Below, in pieces: positions 13,770 to 21,524 of a stretch of 23,383 nucleotides of DNA (positions are counted from its first letter, which is position 1; every line of letters begins with the position of its first letter). The position numbers and the translations under genes are program-made. This DNA comes from an uncultured Eubacteriales bacterium (GTDB taxonomy: Bacteria; Bacillota; Clostridia; Oscillospirales; Oscillospiraceae). A model generated the notes under the pieces. That model was not told where the DNA came from and searched no databases. It saw only the letters and a list, made by a program, of their open reading frames with translations. The stretch is from contig URST01000022.1 of assembly GCA_900550585.1 (NCBI GenBank), positions 1 through 23,383 on the forward strand, in the 5' to 3' direction.

Positions 13770-14540
13770 ATGGATTTTAACCCGCAGTTACAGTTAGCCG
13801 GCCTGCTGGAGTGGATGGACGCCCAGCTCAAGGCCTGTCACGGCCGCACCGCCGTCATCGGCATCTCCGGCGGCAAGGACAGCTCCACCGTGGCGGCGCT
13901 GGCCGCAGCCGCCTATGGCCGGGAGCATGTGTTCGGCGTCCTGATGCCCGACGGCGTCCAGCCGGACATCGACTATTCGCAGGCGCTGGTGGAGCACCTG
14001 CAGATCCCCCACTGCACCATCAATATCCACGACGCGGTGCAGGGCGTGCTGAAGGAGATGGAGCATGCGGGTCTGACGCCCAGCCGCCAGACCACCGTGA
14101 ACCTGCCAAGCCGTATCCGCATGTCCACACTTTACGCCGTGGCCCAGTCGCTGGACGGCGGCGTGGTCATCAACACCAGCAACCTGTCGGAGGACTGGGT
14201 GGGCTACTGCACCATCTACGGCGACAGCGCCGGCGCCTTCTCCCCGCTGGGCATGTACACCACGGAGGAGGTCATCGCCCTGGGCCGCCAGCTGGGCCTG
14301 CCGGAGCGGTTTCTCATCAAGCCGCCCTCCGATGGCCTTACCGGCCTGACGGACGAGGACAATCTGGGCTTCACCTACCACGCGGTGAACGAGTATGTCC
14401 GCCGCGGCACGGCAGACCCCGCCATCAAGGAGCAGATCGATGCGAAGCACCGGGCCAGCCGCTTCAAGTTCCAGACCATCCCCGTGTACCACAACGGCCT
14501 GCCCATGGCGCTGGAGGAGGAAACGGACTACTACAAATAA
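13770..14540 (+). CDS. nadE: Ammonia-dependent NAD+ synthetase
   Basis: This 256-residue enzyme performs the last step of NAD+ synthesis, amidating nicotinic acid adenine dinucleotide with ATP. The N-type PP-loop SGGKDSS is at residues 33-39, followed by PDGVQPD, LPSRIRMSTLYAVAQ, NTSNLSEDWVGYCTIYGDSAGAFSPLG and the PPSDGLTGLTDEDNLG block. There is no N-terminal nitrilase-like glutaminase domain, so the nitrogen source is free ammonia. The ATG at 13770 has a GGAAGGGAGG ribosome site upstream. The gene stands alone between its own promoter and a strong terminator. Confidence 0.95.
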   Translation: MDFNPQLQLAGLLEWMDAQLKACHGRTAVIGISGGKDSSTVAALAAAAYGREHVFGVLMPDGVQPDIDYSQALVEHLQIPHCTINIHDAVQGVLKEMEHAGLTPSRQTTVNLPSRIRMSTLYAVAQSLDGGVVINTSNLSEDWVGYCTIYGDSAGAFSPLGMYTTEEVIALGRQLGLPERFLIKPPSDGLTGLTDEDNLGFTYHAVNEYVRRGTADPAIKEQIDAKHRASRFKFQTIPVYHNGLPMALEEETDYYK

Positions 14541-14553
14541 GCGAAAACAGGCA

Positions 14554-14584
14554 GAAGGCCCGCGGTGTCCCGCGGGCCTTCTTT
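14554..14584 (+). terminator. Rho-independent terminator after nadE
   Basis: A 12-bp perfect GC-rich stem (14554-14565 with 14570-14581, loop TGTC) is followed by TTT, 13 bases after the nadE stop. Confidence 0.88.
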
Positions 14585-14662
14585 GCGCCCTGCCGGGACG
14601 CGGCTCTGCCCCGCCCGCACAGGGTATTCCCCGCCCCCGCGCGGAACATGCAAGCAGCACGC

Positions 14663-14697
14663 AAAAGGAGACGGACGCAGAAGCGTCCGTCTCCTTT
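14663..14697 (-). terminator. Terminator after glycyl-tRNA synthetase
   Basis: On the minus strand, a 15-bp perfect stem (14683-14697 with 14664-14678) ends in TTTT. It lies 10 bases beyond the glyQS stop. Confidence 0.92.
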
Positions 14698-14707
14698 GCC
14701 CTGTTTT

Positions 14708-16129
14708 TCAGTACGCCAGCTTCTCCGCCAGATATGCCTTCAGCTCGCTGATGGGGACGCGCACCTGCTCCATGGTGTCGCGCTCGCGGACGGTGACGCA
14801 GTTGTCGCCGGCCTTCTCCGCATCGCCCACGGTGTCGAAGTCCACGGTGATGCAGTACGGGGTGCCCACCTCGTCCTCGCGGCGGTAGCGCTTGCCGATG
14901 GAGCCGGTCTCGTCGAAGTCGATCATCCACTCCTTGCTCAGCTCGGCGTAGACCTCCCGGGCCTTGTCGCTGAGCTTCTTGCTCAGGGGCAGCACCGCCG
15001 CCTTGTAGGGCGCCAGCGCCGGGTGCAGGTGCAGCACCACGCGGACATCGTTCTTCTCCGCGTCCACGACCTCCTCGTCGTAGGCGTCCACCAGCACGGC
15101 CAGCACGCTGCGCTCCACGCCCAGAGACGGCTCCACTACATAGGGGATGTAGCGCTCGTTGGTCTCCGGGTCGAAGTAGGTCAGGTCCTTGCCGGACACG
15201 GTCTGGTGCTGGGTCAGGTCATAGTCGGTGCGGTCCGCCACGCCCCACAGCTCGCCCCAGCCGAAGGGGAACAGGAACTCAAAGTCCGTGGTGGCCTTGG
15301 AGTAGAAGCACAGCTCCTCGGGATCGTGGTCCCGCAGCCGCAGGTTCTCGTCCTTCAGGCCGATGCCCAGCAGCCAGTTGTGGCAGAAGGTGCGCCAGTA
15401 GTTGAACCACTCCAGATCGGTGCCGGGCTTGCAGAAGAATTCCAGCTCCATCTGCTCGAACTCCCGGACGCGGAAGATGAAGTTACCCGGGGTGATCTCG
15501 TTGCGGAAGGACTTACCGATCTGGCACACGCCGAAGGGCAGCTTGCGGCGGGTGGTGCGCTGGGTGTTGACGAAGTTGGTGAAGATGCCCTGCGCCGTCT
15601 CAGGCCGCAGGTACACGGTGTTCTTGGCATCCTCGGTGACACCCTGGAACGTCTTGAACATCAGGTTGAACTGCCGGATGTCGGTGAAGTTATGCTTGCC
15701 GCAGGTAGGGCAGGGGATGTTCTTTTCCTCGATGAAGTCCTTCATCTCCTGCTGGGAGAAGGCGTCGATGGGCTTGGGCAGCTCTACGCCGTTCTGGCCG
15801 CACCAGTCCTCGATGAGCTTGTCGGCGCGGAAACGCTCCTTGCACTCCTTGCAGTCCATCAGGGGATCGGAGAAGCCGGCCAGATGGCCGCTGGCCACCC
15901 AGGTCTGGGGATTCATGAGGATGGCGGCGTCCTGTCCCACGTTGTAGGGGTTCTCCTGCACGAACTTCTTCCACCACGCCTTTTTGATGTTGTTCTTCAG
16001 CTCCACGCCCAGGGGGCCGTAGTCCCAGGTGTTGGCCAGGCCGCCGTAGATCTCGGAGCCTGCGAAGATGATGCCGCGGTTTTTGCACAGCGCCACGATC
16101 TTGTCCATGGTCTTTTCGGTGTTTTTCAT
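14708..16129 (-). CDS. glyQS: Glycyl-tRNA synthetase, single-chain homodimeric type
   Basis: This 473-residue class II enzyme charges tRNA-Gly with glycine. Motifs include GIIFAGSEIYGGLANTWDYGPLG at the N terminus, a CxxC zinc-like pair (CKEC, CPTCGK), RPETAQGIFTNF (motif 2 region), RNEITPGNFIFRVREFEQMELEFF, and VVEPSLGVERSVLAVL (motif 3), then an anticodon-binding domain from about 365. It is the alpha-2 type, unlike the two-gene glyQ/glyS enzyme of Bacillus. The ATG (complement of 16127-16129) has AAAGGAG 10 bases upstream; longer in-frame reading into 16423 would overlap the upstream gene. It lies 41 bases after a lipoprotein gene, and both appear to share a T-box leader. Confidence 0.95.
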   Translation of the reverse strand: MKNTEKTMDKIVALCKNRGIIFAGSEIYGGLANTWDYGPLGVELKNNIKKAWWKKFVQENPYNVGQDAAILMNPQTWVASGHLAGFSDPLMDCKECKERFRADKLIEDWCGQNGVELPKPIDAFSQQEMKDFIEEKNIPCPTCGKHNFTDIRQFNLMFKTFQGVTEDAKNTVYLRPETAQGIFTNFVNTQRTTRRKLPFGVCQIGKSFRNEITPGNFIFRVREFEQMELEFFCKPGTDLEWFNYWRTFCHNWLLGIGLKDENLRLRDHDPEELCFYSKATTDFEFLFPFGWGELWGVADRTDYDLTQHQTVSGKDLTYFDPETNERYIPYVVEPSLGVERSVLAVLVDAYDEEVVDAEKNDVRVVLHLHPALAPYKAAVLPLSKKLSDKAREVYAELSKEWMIDFDETGSIGKRYRREDEVGTPYCITVDFDTVGDAEKAGDNCVTVRERDTMEQVRVPISELKAYLAEKLAY

Positions 16130-16170
16130 GTGCTCGTCTCCTTTTATGTGAATATTATTGGTCTGCATGG

Positions 16171-17247
16171 TCAAGCCGCCTCCGGCGGCGTTACCTGCAC
16201 GGTCACGACTCCCGCATACCAGTCTGTCTGATCCGTGGACACACCGTACCACCACATTGTCCCGCCGTCCGGCAGGTGGTACAGAATGGCATAGAATTCT
16301 CTTGGGTGCAGCGCCATGGGATAGTTGCTCTCCGGCAGCTGATCCCCGGTGGTCTGCCACGCGGAAAAGGCGTCGTATCCGCCCTCCACGCGCCAGAACT
16401 CGCGGCTGGCGTATTTGCTCCACTCGGAGATGTCCTCCTCGCCGAAGTAGGCGGCTTCGTATGCTTCACCGGCGATGGTCAGTGTGTCCGTGCGGAGCGG
16501 CTCCAGCTCCGGCTTTTCTTCCCGCGCCAGATTGGCACAGGTCAGCGTCACCTTGCTGCCGTAGTGCGCCGCAATTTGAGCCGCCATGGAGGGTACGGTA
16601 CCGGTCTGATGATCCATCCCGTTGGGGTCGGCGTGGGCGCCGCCGCAGAAGGCCACCACGCTGACGCCGCCCAGTGCGTCAAAGGCGGTGCAGAAATTGG
16701 CCGCCAAGGCGTACTCCCGCTGCACGTCGGACTCATCGTCTGCACCGCGCCGATAGTACATGACGCCCTGCTTGATGCTCCGCTCCACCTCGCGGTACGC
16801 ATCGGTGTCGGTCTTTCCCTCGTCCTCCAGAAGCTGGCGCGCCTTTTCGCCGGAGGTGGCATACTGATGCTCTATATCAAAGCCGTGGAATATCGTGTCC
16901 GGACACGTCTCCTTAATCTGATGGTAAAAATCCGCCACCACCTCCGCATGGAACAGCGTCCCCTCGCAGGCGCCGTACACCATATCCCAATAGGCATCGT
17001 CCTCCGCCGCCATCCAGCGGTTCAGCAGCAGCGTGGAGCCTGCGCCCATCTCTATGAACAGGTGACGCATCCCCTGACCGTAGCAGGTCTGCCACAGCGC
17101 CAGCTCCTTATCCAGGCAGGCGGCGTTGGCGTGCTCCTCTCCGTAAATGAATATCTCCCCTGTGGGCGCACCCGTTTCCGCCGGTGCGCCGCAGGCCGTC
17201 AGTCCCAGCAGTGCCGCCAGCAGCAGCGCTGATATCCTCTTTTTCAT
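16171..17247 (-). CDS. Putative lipoprotein, TraB/ChaN/EreA-like fold
   Basis: This 358-residue product begins with a lipoprotein signal, lipobox L-T-A-C at Cys19. The mature part resembles the TraB/ChaN/erythromycin-esterase-like superfamily: EIFIYGEEH (Gly36 to His39), LFIEMG (Glu66) and AFCGGAH (202-205). Such GxxH, Glu and GGAH sets form metal or active sites in that superfamily. The C-terminal 110 residues are unlike the core and have many Trp and Tyr. Activity and substrate are unknown. The ATG (complement of 17245-17247) has AAGGAG 8 bases upstream. The gene lies directly behind a T-box terminator and ahead of glyQS, so it should be expressed when glycyl-tRNA is uncharged. The family assignment is by motif only. 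Confidence 0.75.
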   Translation of the reverse strand: MKKRISALLLAALLGLTACGAPAETGAPTGEIFIYGEEHANAACLDKELALWQTCYGQGMRHLFIEMGAGSTLLLNRWMAAEDDAYWDMVYGACEGTLFHAEVVADFYHQIKETCPDTIFHGFDIEHQYATSGEKARQLLEDEGKTDTDAYREVERSIKQGVMYYRRGADDESDVQREYALAANFCTAFDALGGVSVVAFCGGAHADPNGMDHQTGTVPSMAAQIAAHYGSKVTLTCANLAREEKPELEPLRTDTLTIAGEAYEAAYFGEEDISEWSKYASREFWRVEGGYDAFSAWQTTGDQLPESNYPMALHPREFYAILYHLPDGGTMWWYGVSTDQTDWYAGVVTVQVTPPEAA

Positions 17248-17270
17248 AGACTGCTCTCCTTCATCGCAGC

Positions 17271-17306
17271 AAAAAACGCCCTGATGCCATTGCTGGCATC
17301 AGGGCG
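17271..17306 (-). terminator. T-box regulated terminator
   Basis: A 13-bp perfect stem (17294-17306 with 17277-17289, loop GCAA) is followed by six T on the minus strand. Its 5' arm overlaps sequence used by the competing antiterminator (TCAGG at 17332-17336 with CCTGA at 17299-17303; a second helix at 17316-17323 with 17305-17312). Confidence 0.92.
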
Positions 17307-17432
17307 AACTAAGCATTAGTCCGTGGTTCCACCTGAATTTGGATCGCTCCACACTCTCGTGCCGGTAACGGAGGCTCCGGCGGGCATTTCCTCCCGCAGC
17401 TCCGGGCAGCCACGCCCTTCATCGCCTGTAAC
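17277..17432 (-). promoter_or_regulatory. T-box riboswitch leader, glycine-type
   Basis: The minus strand carries AGGTGGAACCACGG at 17321-17334, a match to the T-box consensus AGGGTGGNACCGCG. It is preceded by GAGAGTG and a small stem III (TGGA-GCGA-TCCA). The core UGGA (17328-17331) should pair with a tRNA end U73-CCA; bacterial tRNA-Gly has U73, and tRNA-Cys is the main other option. An 8-pair antiterminator helix (17316-17323 with 17305-17312) and the TCAGG/CCTGA helix compete with the terminator. Stem I is short, about 75 bases, and I could not place a specifier loop with certainty. Glycine specificity is supported by glyQS downstream. Confidence 0.88.
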
Positions 17433-17438
17433 GGGAAA

Positions 17439-17467
17439 AGGATAGCATCTTTTGGCCAGCCCGTCAA
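17439..17467 (-). promoter_or_regulatory. Sigma-A promoter of the T-box operon
   Basis: On the minus strand, TTGACG (17462-17467) and TATCCT (17439-17444) are 17 bases apart. Transcription would start near 17432, giving a leader of about 185 bases. Confidence 0.8.
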
Positions 17468-17493
17468 GGACTTTTTTCACCGTTCCGGGGCTT

Positions 17494-19227
17494 TTACAGG
17501 TAGTTCAGCGGGTTGAGGAACGTACCGTTGAGCTGGATACGGAAGTCGCAGTGGTTGCCGCTGGATATGCCGGTGGAGCCCATGCGGGCGATCTGCTGTC
17601 CCTTGTGGACGTGCTCGCCCACGGACACCAGCAGCGAGCTGTTGTGGCCGTAGTAGGTGACATACCCGTTGCCGTGGTCGATCTTCACCAGATAGCCGTA
17701 GCCGCCCTGCCAGCCAGAGTAGATAACGGTGCCGCCGTCGGAGGCGTAGATGGGCGTGCCGTAGCCGTTGGCGATGTCGATGGCCTCGTGATAGGTGCTG
17801 GCGCCGCGGATACCGGTGTTGCGCGCGCCGAAGTAGGACGTGATGATGCCGTTGCAGGGCCAGCCGAAGCTGCCGGTGGGATACCACGACGGACGCTCCT
17901 TGGTGCCCCGCAGGGACAGCTGCGTCACAGGCTGGGACAGCGTGACGCTGGCCACGATCTCCCGCTCCGTCTCCGTACCGTTGATATAGGTGACGTTGGC
18001 GGTGATATCCGCCTTGCCGTAGACGCCGGGGGACGTGACCTTGTACTCGCCCTGATACATGGAGGCGTCGTCGGTGTACTCCACGGGGTAGGGCACATCC
18101 TGCACATAGCGCTGTCGCTCCACGTTCACCACCGTCAGGTAGGGCACGGCGTTGCTGATGGTCAGCACGTCGCCTGTCCGCAGGATCTTGGGGTCGTAGC
18201 CGGGGTTCATCTTCATCAGGGCGTCCACCGACAGGCCGTATTCATCGGCAATGCTGTAATAGCTGTCGCCGCTCTTGACGGTGTAGGTGACCTCGCCCTC
18301 CTTCGTCTCGTTGAGGATCTCGGCGATGTAGCCCAGATTCATGACGTAGGACTTGTCCACATACTCCTGCCGGATCTCCACGTCCTCCACGAAGTAGGCG
18401 TCCACCGTGTCCTCCGTCTGGTAGCCCAGCTTCAGCTGGGCCAGGATGTCGTCCAGCGCGTCGGGGAACGTGGTGGCCACCACCTTCTCCCCATCCACAT
18501 ACAAAACGTAGGCGTACTCCACCAGCCCCAGCTCGTCGGTCAGCTCGTTGCGCAGATCCTCCTCCGACGCCACCTCCTTGCGCAGGAACACGCCTGTCTC
18601 GGTCTGCAGCAGGGACTGATCCACCTTGTAGCTGCCGTCGTGCAGCGTCTCGCGGGTGATGCCCTCCACCTCGGACACCGCCAGCTCCACCGCGTGGGCG
18701 GAGGGGACGACGCCCAGATCCTTGCCGTCGTAGACGGCACGGGCGCCCACGGTGTACAGGGACAGCACCGTGGCGGCGGCGGCCAGGCTCAGGGCCACGG
18801 CCAGGAAGGCCGCCGGGTGCAGCTTCATCTGCTCGAAATGACTGCGCCGGCGGTCGCCGGCACGGATGAGCCGCTTGCGGCGGCGCGTCACCCGCTCCCG
18901 CAGGTTGGCGCCCAGCCGGGGCAGGCTGTTCCAGAAGAACAGGAACAGCTGGGCCGCGCCGTGCTCCGATTCGGGGAAACGGCTGCCGCGGCTCTCGTCC
19001 ACCAGATGCCGTGCGCCGCCCCGTACCCGTCCGAACCACGCGGCGATGCGCTTGATGCCCGCCTGCAGGTTCAGGGTAAACAGGTCGGCGTGCTCCTCGC
19101 GGTACACCCGCCAGCTCTTGAGATTGTCGATCCACAGCTGCCACAGGGTGGACAGCGTCATAGGCTCCCGGTTGGGGTCCCGGGATGTATTCTTTTGTTC
19201 TTTGTTCTGTTCCAGTTGCTGTTTCAT
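17494..19227 (-). CDS. Membrane-anchored LysM-G5-M23 peptidase-like protein
   Basis: The protein has 577 residues. A basic, cytosolic N-terminal part (about 1-137) is followed by one membrane helix (about 138-163), then an extracellular region with LysM (about 313-358, peptidoglycan binding), G5 (about 362-440) and a C-terminal M23 domain (about 455-577). M23 enzymes cut peptidoglycan cross-links using zinc. His480 and Asp484 (HEAID) and His528 (YGHNSS) are in place. The last motif, normally HxH, reads HCD (His559, Asp561), so one usual zinc ligand is replaced by Asp. It may be altered in activity or be a regulator. The ATG (complement of 19225-19227) has AGGTGAG 8 bases upstream; the GTG at 19239 lies within that site. 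A WalR-box match sits in its leader. Confidence 0.9.
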   Translation of the reverse strand: MKQQLEQNKEQKNTSRDPNREPMTLSTLWQLWIDNLKSWRVYREEHADLFTLNLQAGIKRIAAWFGRVRGGARHLVDESRGSRFPESEHGAAQLFLFFWNSLPRLGANLRERVTRRRKRLIRAGDRRRSHFEQMKLHPAAFLAVALSLAAAATVLSLYTVGARAVYDGKDLGVVPSAHAVELAVSEVEGITRETLHDGSYKVDQSLLQTETGVFLRKEVASEEDLRNELTDELGLVEYAYVLYVDGEKVVATTFPDALDDILAQLKLGYQTEDTVDAYFVEDVEIRQEYVDKSYVMNLGYIAEILNETKEGEVTYTVKSGDSYYSIADEYGLSVDALMKMNPGYDPKILRTGDVLTISNAVPYLTVVNVERQRYVQDVPYPVEYTDDASMYQGEYKVTSPGVYGKADITANVTYINGTETEREIVASVTLSQPVTQLSLRGTKERPSWYPTGSFGWPCNGIITSYFGARNTGIRGASTYHEAIDIANGYGTPIYASDGGTVIYSGWQGGYGYLVKIDHGNGYVTYYGHNSSLLVSVGEHVHKGQQIARMGSTGISSGNHCDFRIQLNGTFLNPLNYL

Positions 19228-19245
19228 AAGGGGTCTCACCTAAAA

Positions 19246-19262
19246 GTTACAAATTCGTTACA
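19246..19262 (-). promoter_or_regulatory. WalR-box match downstream of the M23 promoter
   Basis: On the minus strand, TGTAAC-GAATT-TGTAAC is a perfect fit to the WalR (YycF) consensus TGTWAH-N5-TGTWAH known from Bacillus and Staphylococcus. It covers about +1 to +17 relative to the predicted start. In Bacillus, boxes in this position go with repression, and boxes upstream of -35 with activation. WalRK controls cell-wall hydrolases, which fits the gene. Confidence 0.65.
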
Positions 19263-19268
19263 AATGGT

Positions 19269-19297
19269 ATCATACATTGTTTCCGGCTTTGCGTCAA
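19269..19297 (-). promoter_or_regulatory. Sigma-A promoter of the M23 gene
   Basis: On the minus strand, TTGACG (19292-19297) and TATGAT (19269-19274) are 17 bases apart, about 42 bases upstream of the ATG. Confidence 0.85.
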
Positions 19298-19331
19298 GAA
19301 GAAAATTGTAAACATTCCGGAATATGCCCGG

Positions 19332-19368
19332 AAAAATGCGGGAAAGCACCCCGTTTGGGGTGCTTTCC
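19332..19368 (-). terminator. Terminator of the holB-ricT-HAD operon
   Basis: A 12-bp perfect stem (19341-19352 with 19357-19368) is followed on the minus strand, after four bases, by TTTTT. It lies 14 bases past the HAD gene stop and upstream of the M23 promoter. Confidence 0.88.
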
Positions 19369-19382
19369 GCGTATGTAGAGGG

Positions 19383-20228
19383 TCAATCTTTTTCATCCAG
19401 CAGCGCGATGAGGGCGGCGATGGCCCCCTCCCGGCAGTCCGGCAGCGTCCGGACACAGGGCAGCGCCCGCACCTCCGGCAGGGCGTTGGCCGGGGCGAAG
19501 GCCATACCAGCCCACGTCAGCATGGAGATATCATTGGCGTGGTCGCCCACGCAGGCCACGTTGGCCTGGGGAATGTGCAGCAGTTCCGCCAGACGGCGCA
19601 CCATGCCGCCCTTGTTGGCGCCCTTGGCCGTCAACTCCACCAGCGACTCACTGCTGGCCACGATCTCGTAGTCACCGTACCAGCTCTGCGCCCGGAGGTA
19701 GGCCGTCAGCGCCGCCTGGTCCGCCGGCTCCGTGGAAAACAGCGCCTTGCTGATGGGGGACGGCACCTGCTCCATGCTGTCCACGATCACCGTGGGCGAG
19801 TGGGTCACATGGAGGTGCCGCCGGGTCACATCGTTGGGCTGGAGGGCGTGGATGTCGTTGTTGTCGTGGTACAGCTCCACCGCCGCAAAGGGCAGCTCCC
19901 GGATGGTCTGGGCGATGTGGGCCCGTGCCGTCTCCGGCAGAAACGCCTCGCAGAGATACCGCCCGGCGGAGAAATCGTAGATGGCCGCGCCGTTGAACAG
20001 GACGGTGGGGCCGTTCATGGGCACGCCGCCGGCCACGGCCTCGAAGGCGGGCTTGGCCCGGCCCGTGGCCACGGAGAAAATGCCGCCCTCCGCCATGAAA
20101 TAGCGGATGGCCGCCTGGTTGGCGTCGGACACCGGGGGCATGGGCCGGCACAGCCGCAGGGCCTCCTCGGTGTAGGTCAGTGTGTTGTCATAGTCGCTGG
20201 CCAGCAGCAGACCGGTAAATTTTCCCAT
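19383..20228 (-). CDS. HAD-superfamily hydrolase, Cof/IIB type
   Basis: This 281-residue cytosolic phosphatase has all HAD motifs. Motif I is SDYDNTL with the nucleophile Asp12 and Asp14. Motif II is in FSVATGR. Motif III is the Lys in TAKGANKGGMVRRLAE, and motif IV is GDHANDISML. The C2-type cap (about residues 85-190) starts after NGAAIYD. Members dephosphorylate sugar phosphates, flavin or pyridoxal phosphates; the substrate cannot be told from sequence. The gene begins 6 bases after ricT, with a GGAGG site inside the ricT end, so it is the last gene of the holB-ricT operon. Confidence 0.9.
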   Translation of the reverse strand: MGKFTGLLLASDYDNTLTYTEEALRLCRPMPPVSDANQAAIRYFMAEGGIFSVATGRAKPAFEAVAGGVPMNGPTVLFNGAAIYDFSAGRYLCEAFLPETARAHIAQTIRELPFAAVELYHDNNDIHALQPNDVTRRHLHVTHSPTVIVDSMEQVPSPISKALFSTEPADQAALTAYLRAQSWYGDYEIVASSESLVELTAKGANKGGMVRRLAELLHIPQANVACVGDHANDISMLTWAGMAFAPANALPEVRALPCVRTLPDCREGAIAALIALLDEKD

Positions 20229-20234
20229 GGTGCG

Positions 20235-21524
20235 TCACGCCTCCGTGTTCTGACCGGGATTGCCGCCGCTGCCGCCTCTGCGGCGTCCGCCCCGGTGGCG
20301 GGAGCGCTTCTTCTGCTCGCCGCTGCCGCTCTGGGCGCTCTGCCCCTCCTGCTGGGGCTTGGGAGCGCGGGGCGCGGCCTGCTGCGGCGCATTGCCGCCC
20401 GCGTTGCTGCCCGCACTGCCGCTGCCGCCCCGGCGTCCCCGGCGGCGGCTGCCCTGCCGGGGCTTGTCCCCTGCGGCGGGCTTGTCCGCCTTCATCGGCT
20501 TCTCGCCGCGCTTCTCCGGTGCGGCGCCCTCGGCCTTTTTGCGGCCGCGGCCGCCCCGGCTGCGGCGGCGCTTCTCCCCCTCGTCGGCCTTGACGGCGGG
20601 AGTGGGCGTAAAGTCACTGATGAAGCTGACGGGGGGCATATCGTCCTCTTTTTCCGGCTCCACATAGCGCTCGGGCCGCTGGTCGGGGATGGTGATGCCG
20701 TCCCGGCTGCCCTTGCCGTTGCGCAGGACGCACACCTCGCAGTTGTGGTAGCAGCGGGCGTTCTCGGGCCGGTCATCCAGCCGGACGTTCACCGTCTCCC
20801 GCAGCAGGTTCACGTCGCTGACGTTGCCGGGGCCGTCCGGCGTCAGCACGAAGGAGTCGTTCTTGGGCATGCGCTTGATGGCATCCTCGTAGGCGTCCTG
20901 CTCGTACTTCAGGCAGCACATCAGCCGCCCGCAGGTACCGGAGATCTTGGTGGGGTTCAGGGACAGGTTCTGGGTCTTGGCCATCTTGATGGATACCGGC
21001 AGGAACTCGTCCATGAACTGGGCGCAGCAGAAGGGTCTGCCGCAGATGCCCAGACCGCCCAGCATCTTGGCCTCGTCCCGGACGCCGATCTGCCGCAGCT
21101 CGATGCGGGCGCGGAACACGCCGGCCAGATCCTTCACCAGCTCCCGGAAGTCCACCCGCCCGTCGGCGGTGAAGAAGAACAGGATCTTGGAGCCGTCGAA
21201 GCTGCACTCCACCCGCACCAGCTTCATCTCCAGCTTGTGCTGGGCGATCTTCTTCTGGCAGATGTCGAAGGCCTCCTTCTCCCGGCCGCGGTTGTAGGCG
21301 GCGGTATGGCGGTCGTTGTCGGTGGCGATGCGCAGCACCGCCCGCAGGGGCTGCACCACCTGCTCGTCGGGCACCTGATGGTTGCCCTCGCTGCACTGGG
21401 CAAATTCCGGGCCCTGCGCCGTCTCCACGATGATGTCCTGTCCGGCCTCCACCGTCAGGTCCTTCGGGTCAAAATAATAGGTCTTGCAGCCGCTGCGAAA
21501 GCGGACGGAAACCACAGTCGTCAT
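20235..21524 (-). CDS. ricT: RicT (PSP1/YaaT family) with long RGG-like tail
   Basis: Residues about 1-275 match RicT, including KEAFDICQKKI, RVDFRELVKDLAGVFRARIELRQIGVRDEAK and GGLGICGRPFCCAQF. The cysteines at 161, 166, 167, 198, 203 and 204 are typical of the family. In Bacillus subtilis RicT acts with RicA and RicF (Y-complex, iron-sulfur clusters) to steer RNase Y and affects sporulation and competence. The total is 429 residues, about 150 longer than the Bacillus protein. The extension (about 315-429) is low-complexity and rich in Arg, Gly, Lys, Pro and Gln with repeated RGG/RRG groups, probably disordered and RNA-binding. Three further cysteines lie at 258, 262 and 265. The ATG overlaps the holB stop by four bases (ATGA). 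Confidence 0.93.
   Translation of the reverse strand: MTTVVSVRFRSGCKTYYFDPKDLTVEAGQDIIVETAQGPEFAQCSEGNHQVPDEQVVQPLRAVLRIATDNDRHTAAYNRGREKEAFDICQKKIAQHKLEMKLVRVECSFDGSKILFFFTADGRVDFRELVKDLAGVFRARIELRQIGVRDEAKMLGGLGICGRPFCCAQFMDEFLPVSIKMAKTQNLSLNPTKISGTCGRLMCCLKYEQDAYEDAIKRMPKNDSFVLTPDGPGNVSDVNLLRETVNVRLDDRPENARCYHNCEVCVLRNGKGSRDGITIPDQRPERYVEPEKEDDMPPVSFISDFTPTPAVKADEGEKRRRSRGGRGRKKAEGAAPEKRGEKPMKADKPAAGDKPRQGSRRRGRRGGSGSAGSNAGGNAPQQAAPRAPKPQQEGQSAQSGSGEQKKRSRHRGGRRRGGSGGNPGQNTEA

Noticed and set aside
13811..16231. An 806-residue open frame on the plus strand.
   Set aside because: It shadows nadE in another frame and glyQS in antisense, and crosses two terminators.
17452..19311. A 619-residue plus-strand frame opposite the M23 gene, and an 811-residue one at 19539-21974.
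   Set aside because: Both are antisense to genes with clear domains and show only low-complexity His/Val/Gly/Ala sequence.
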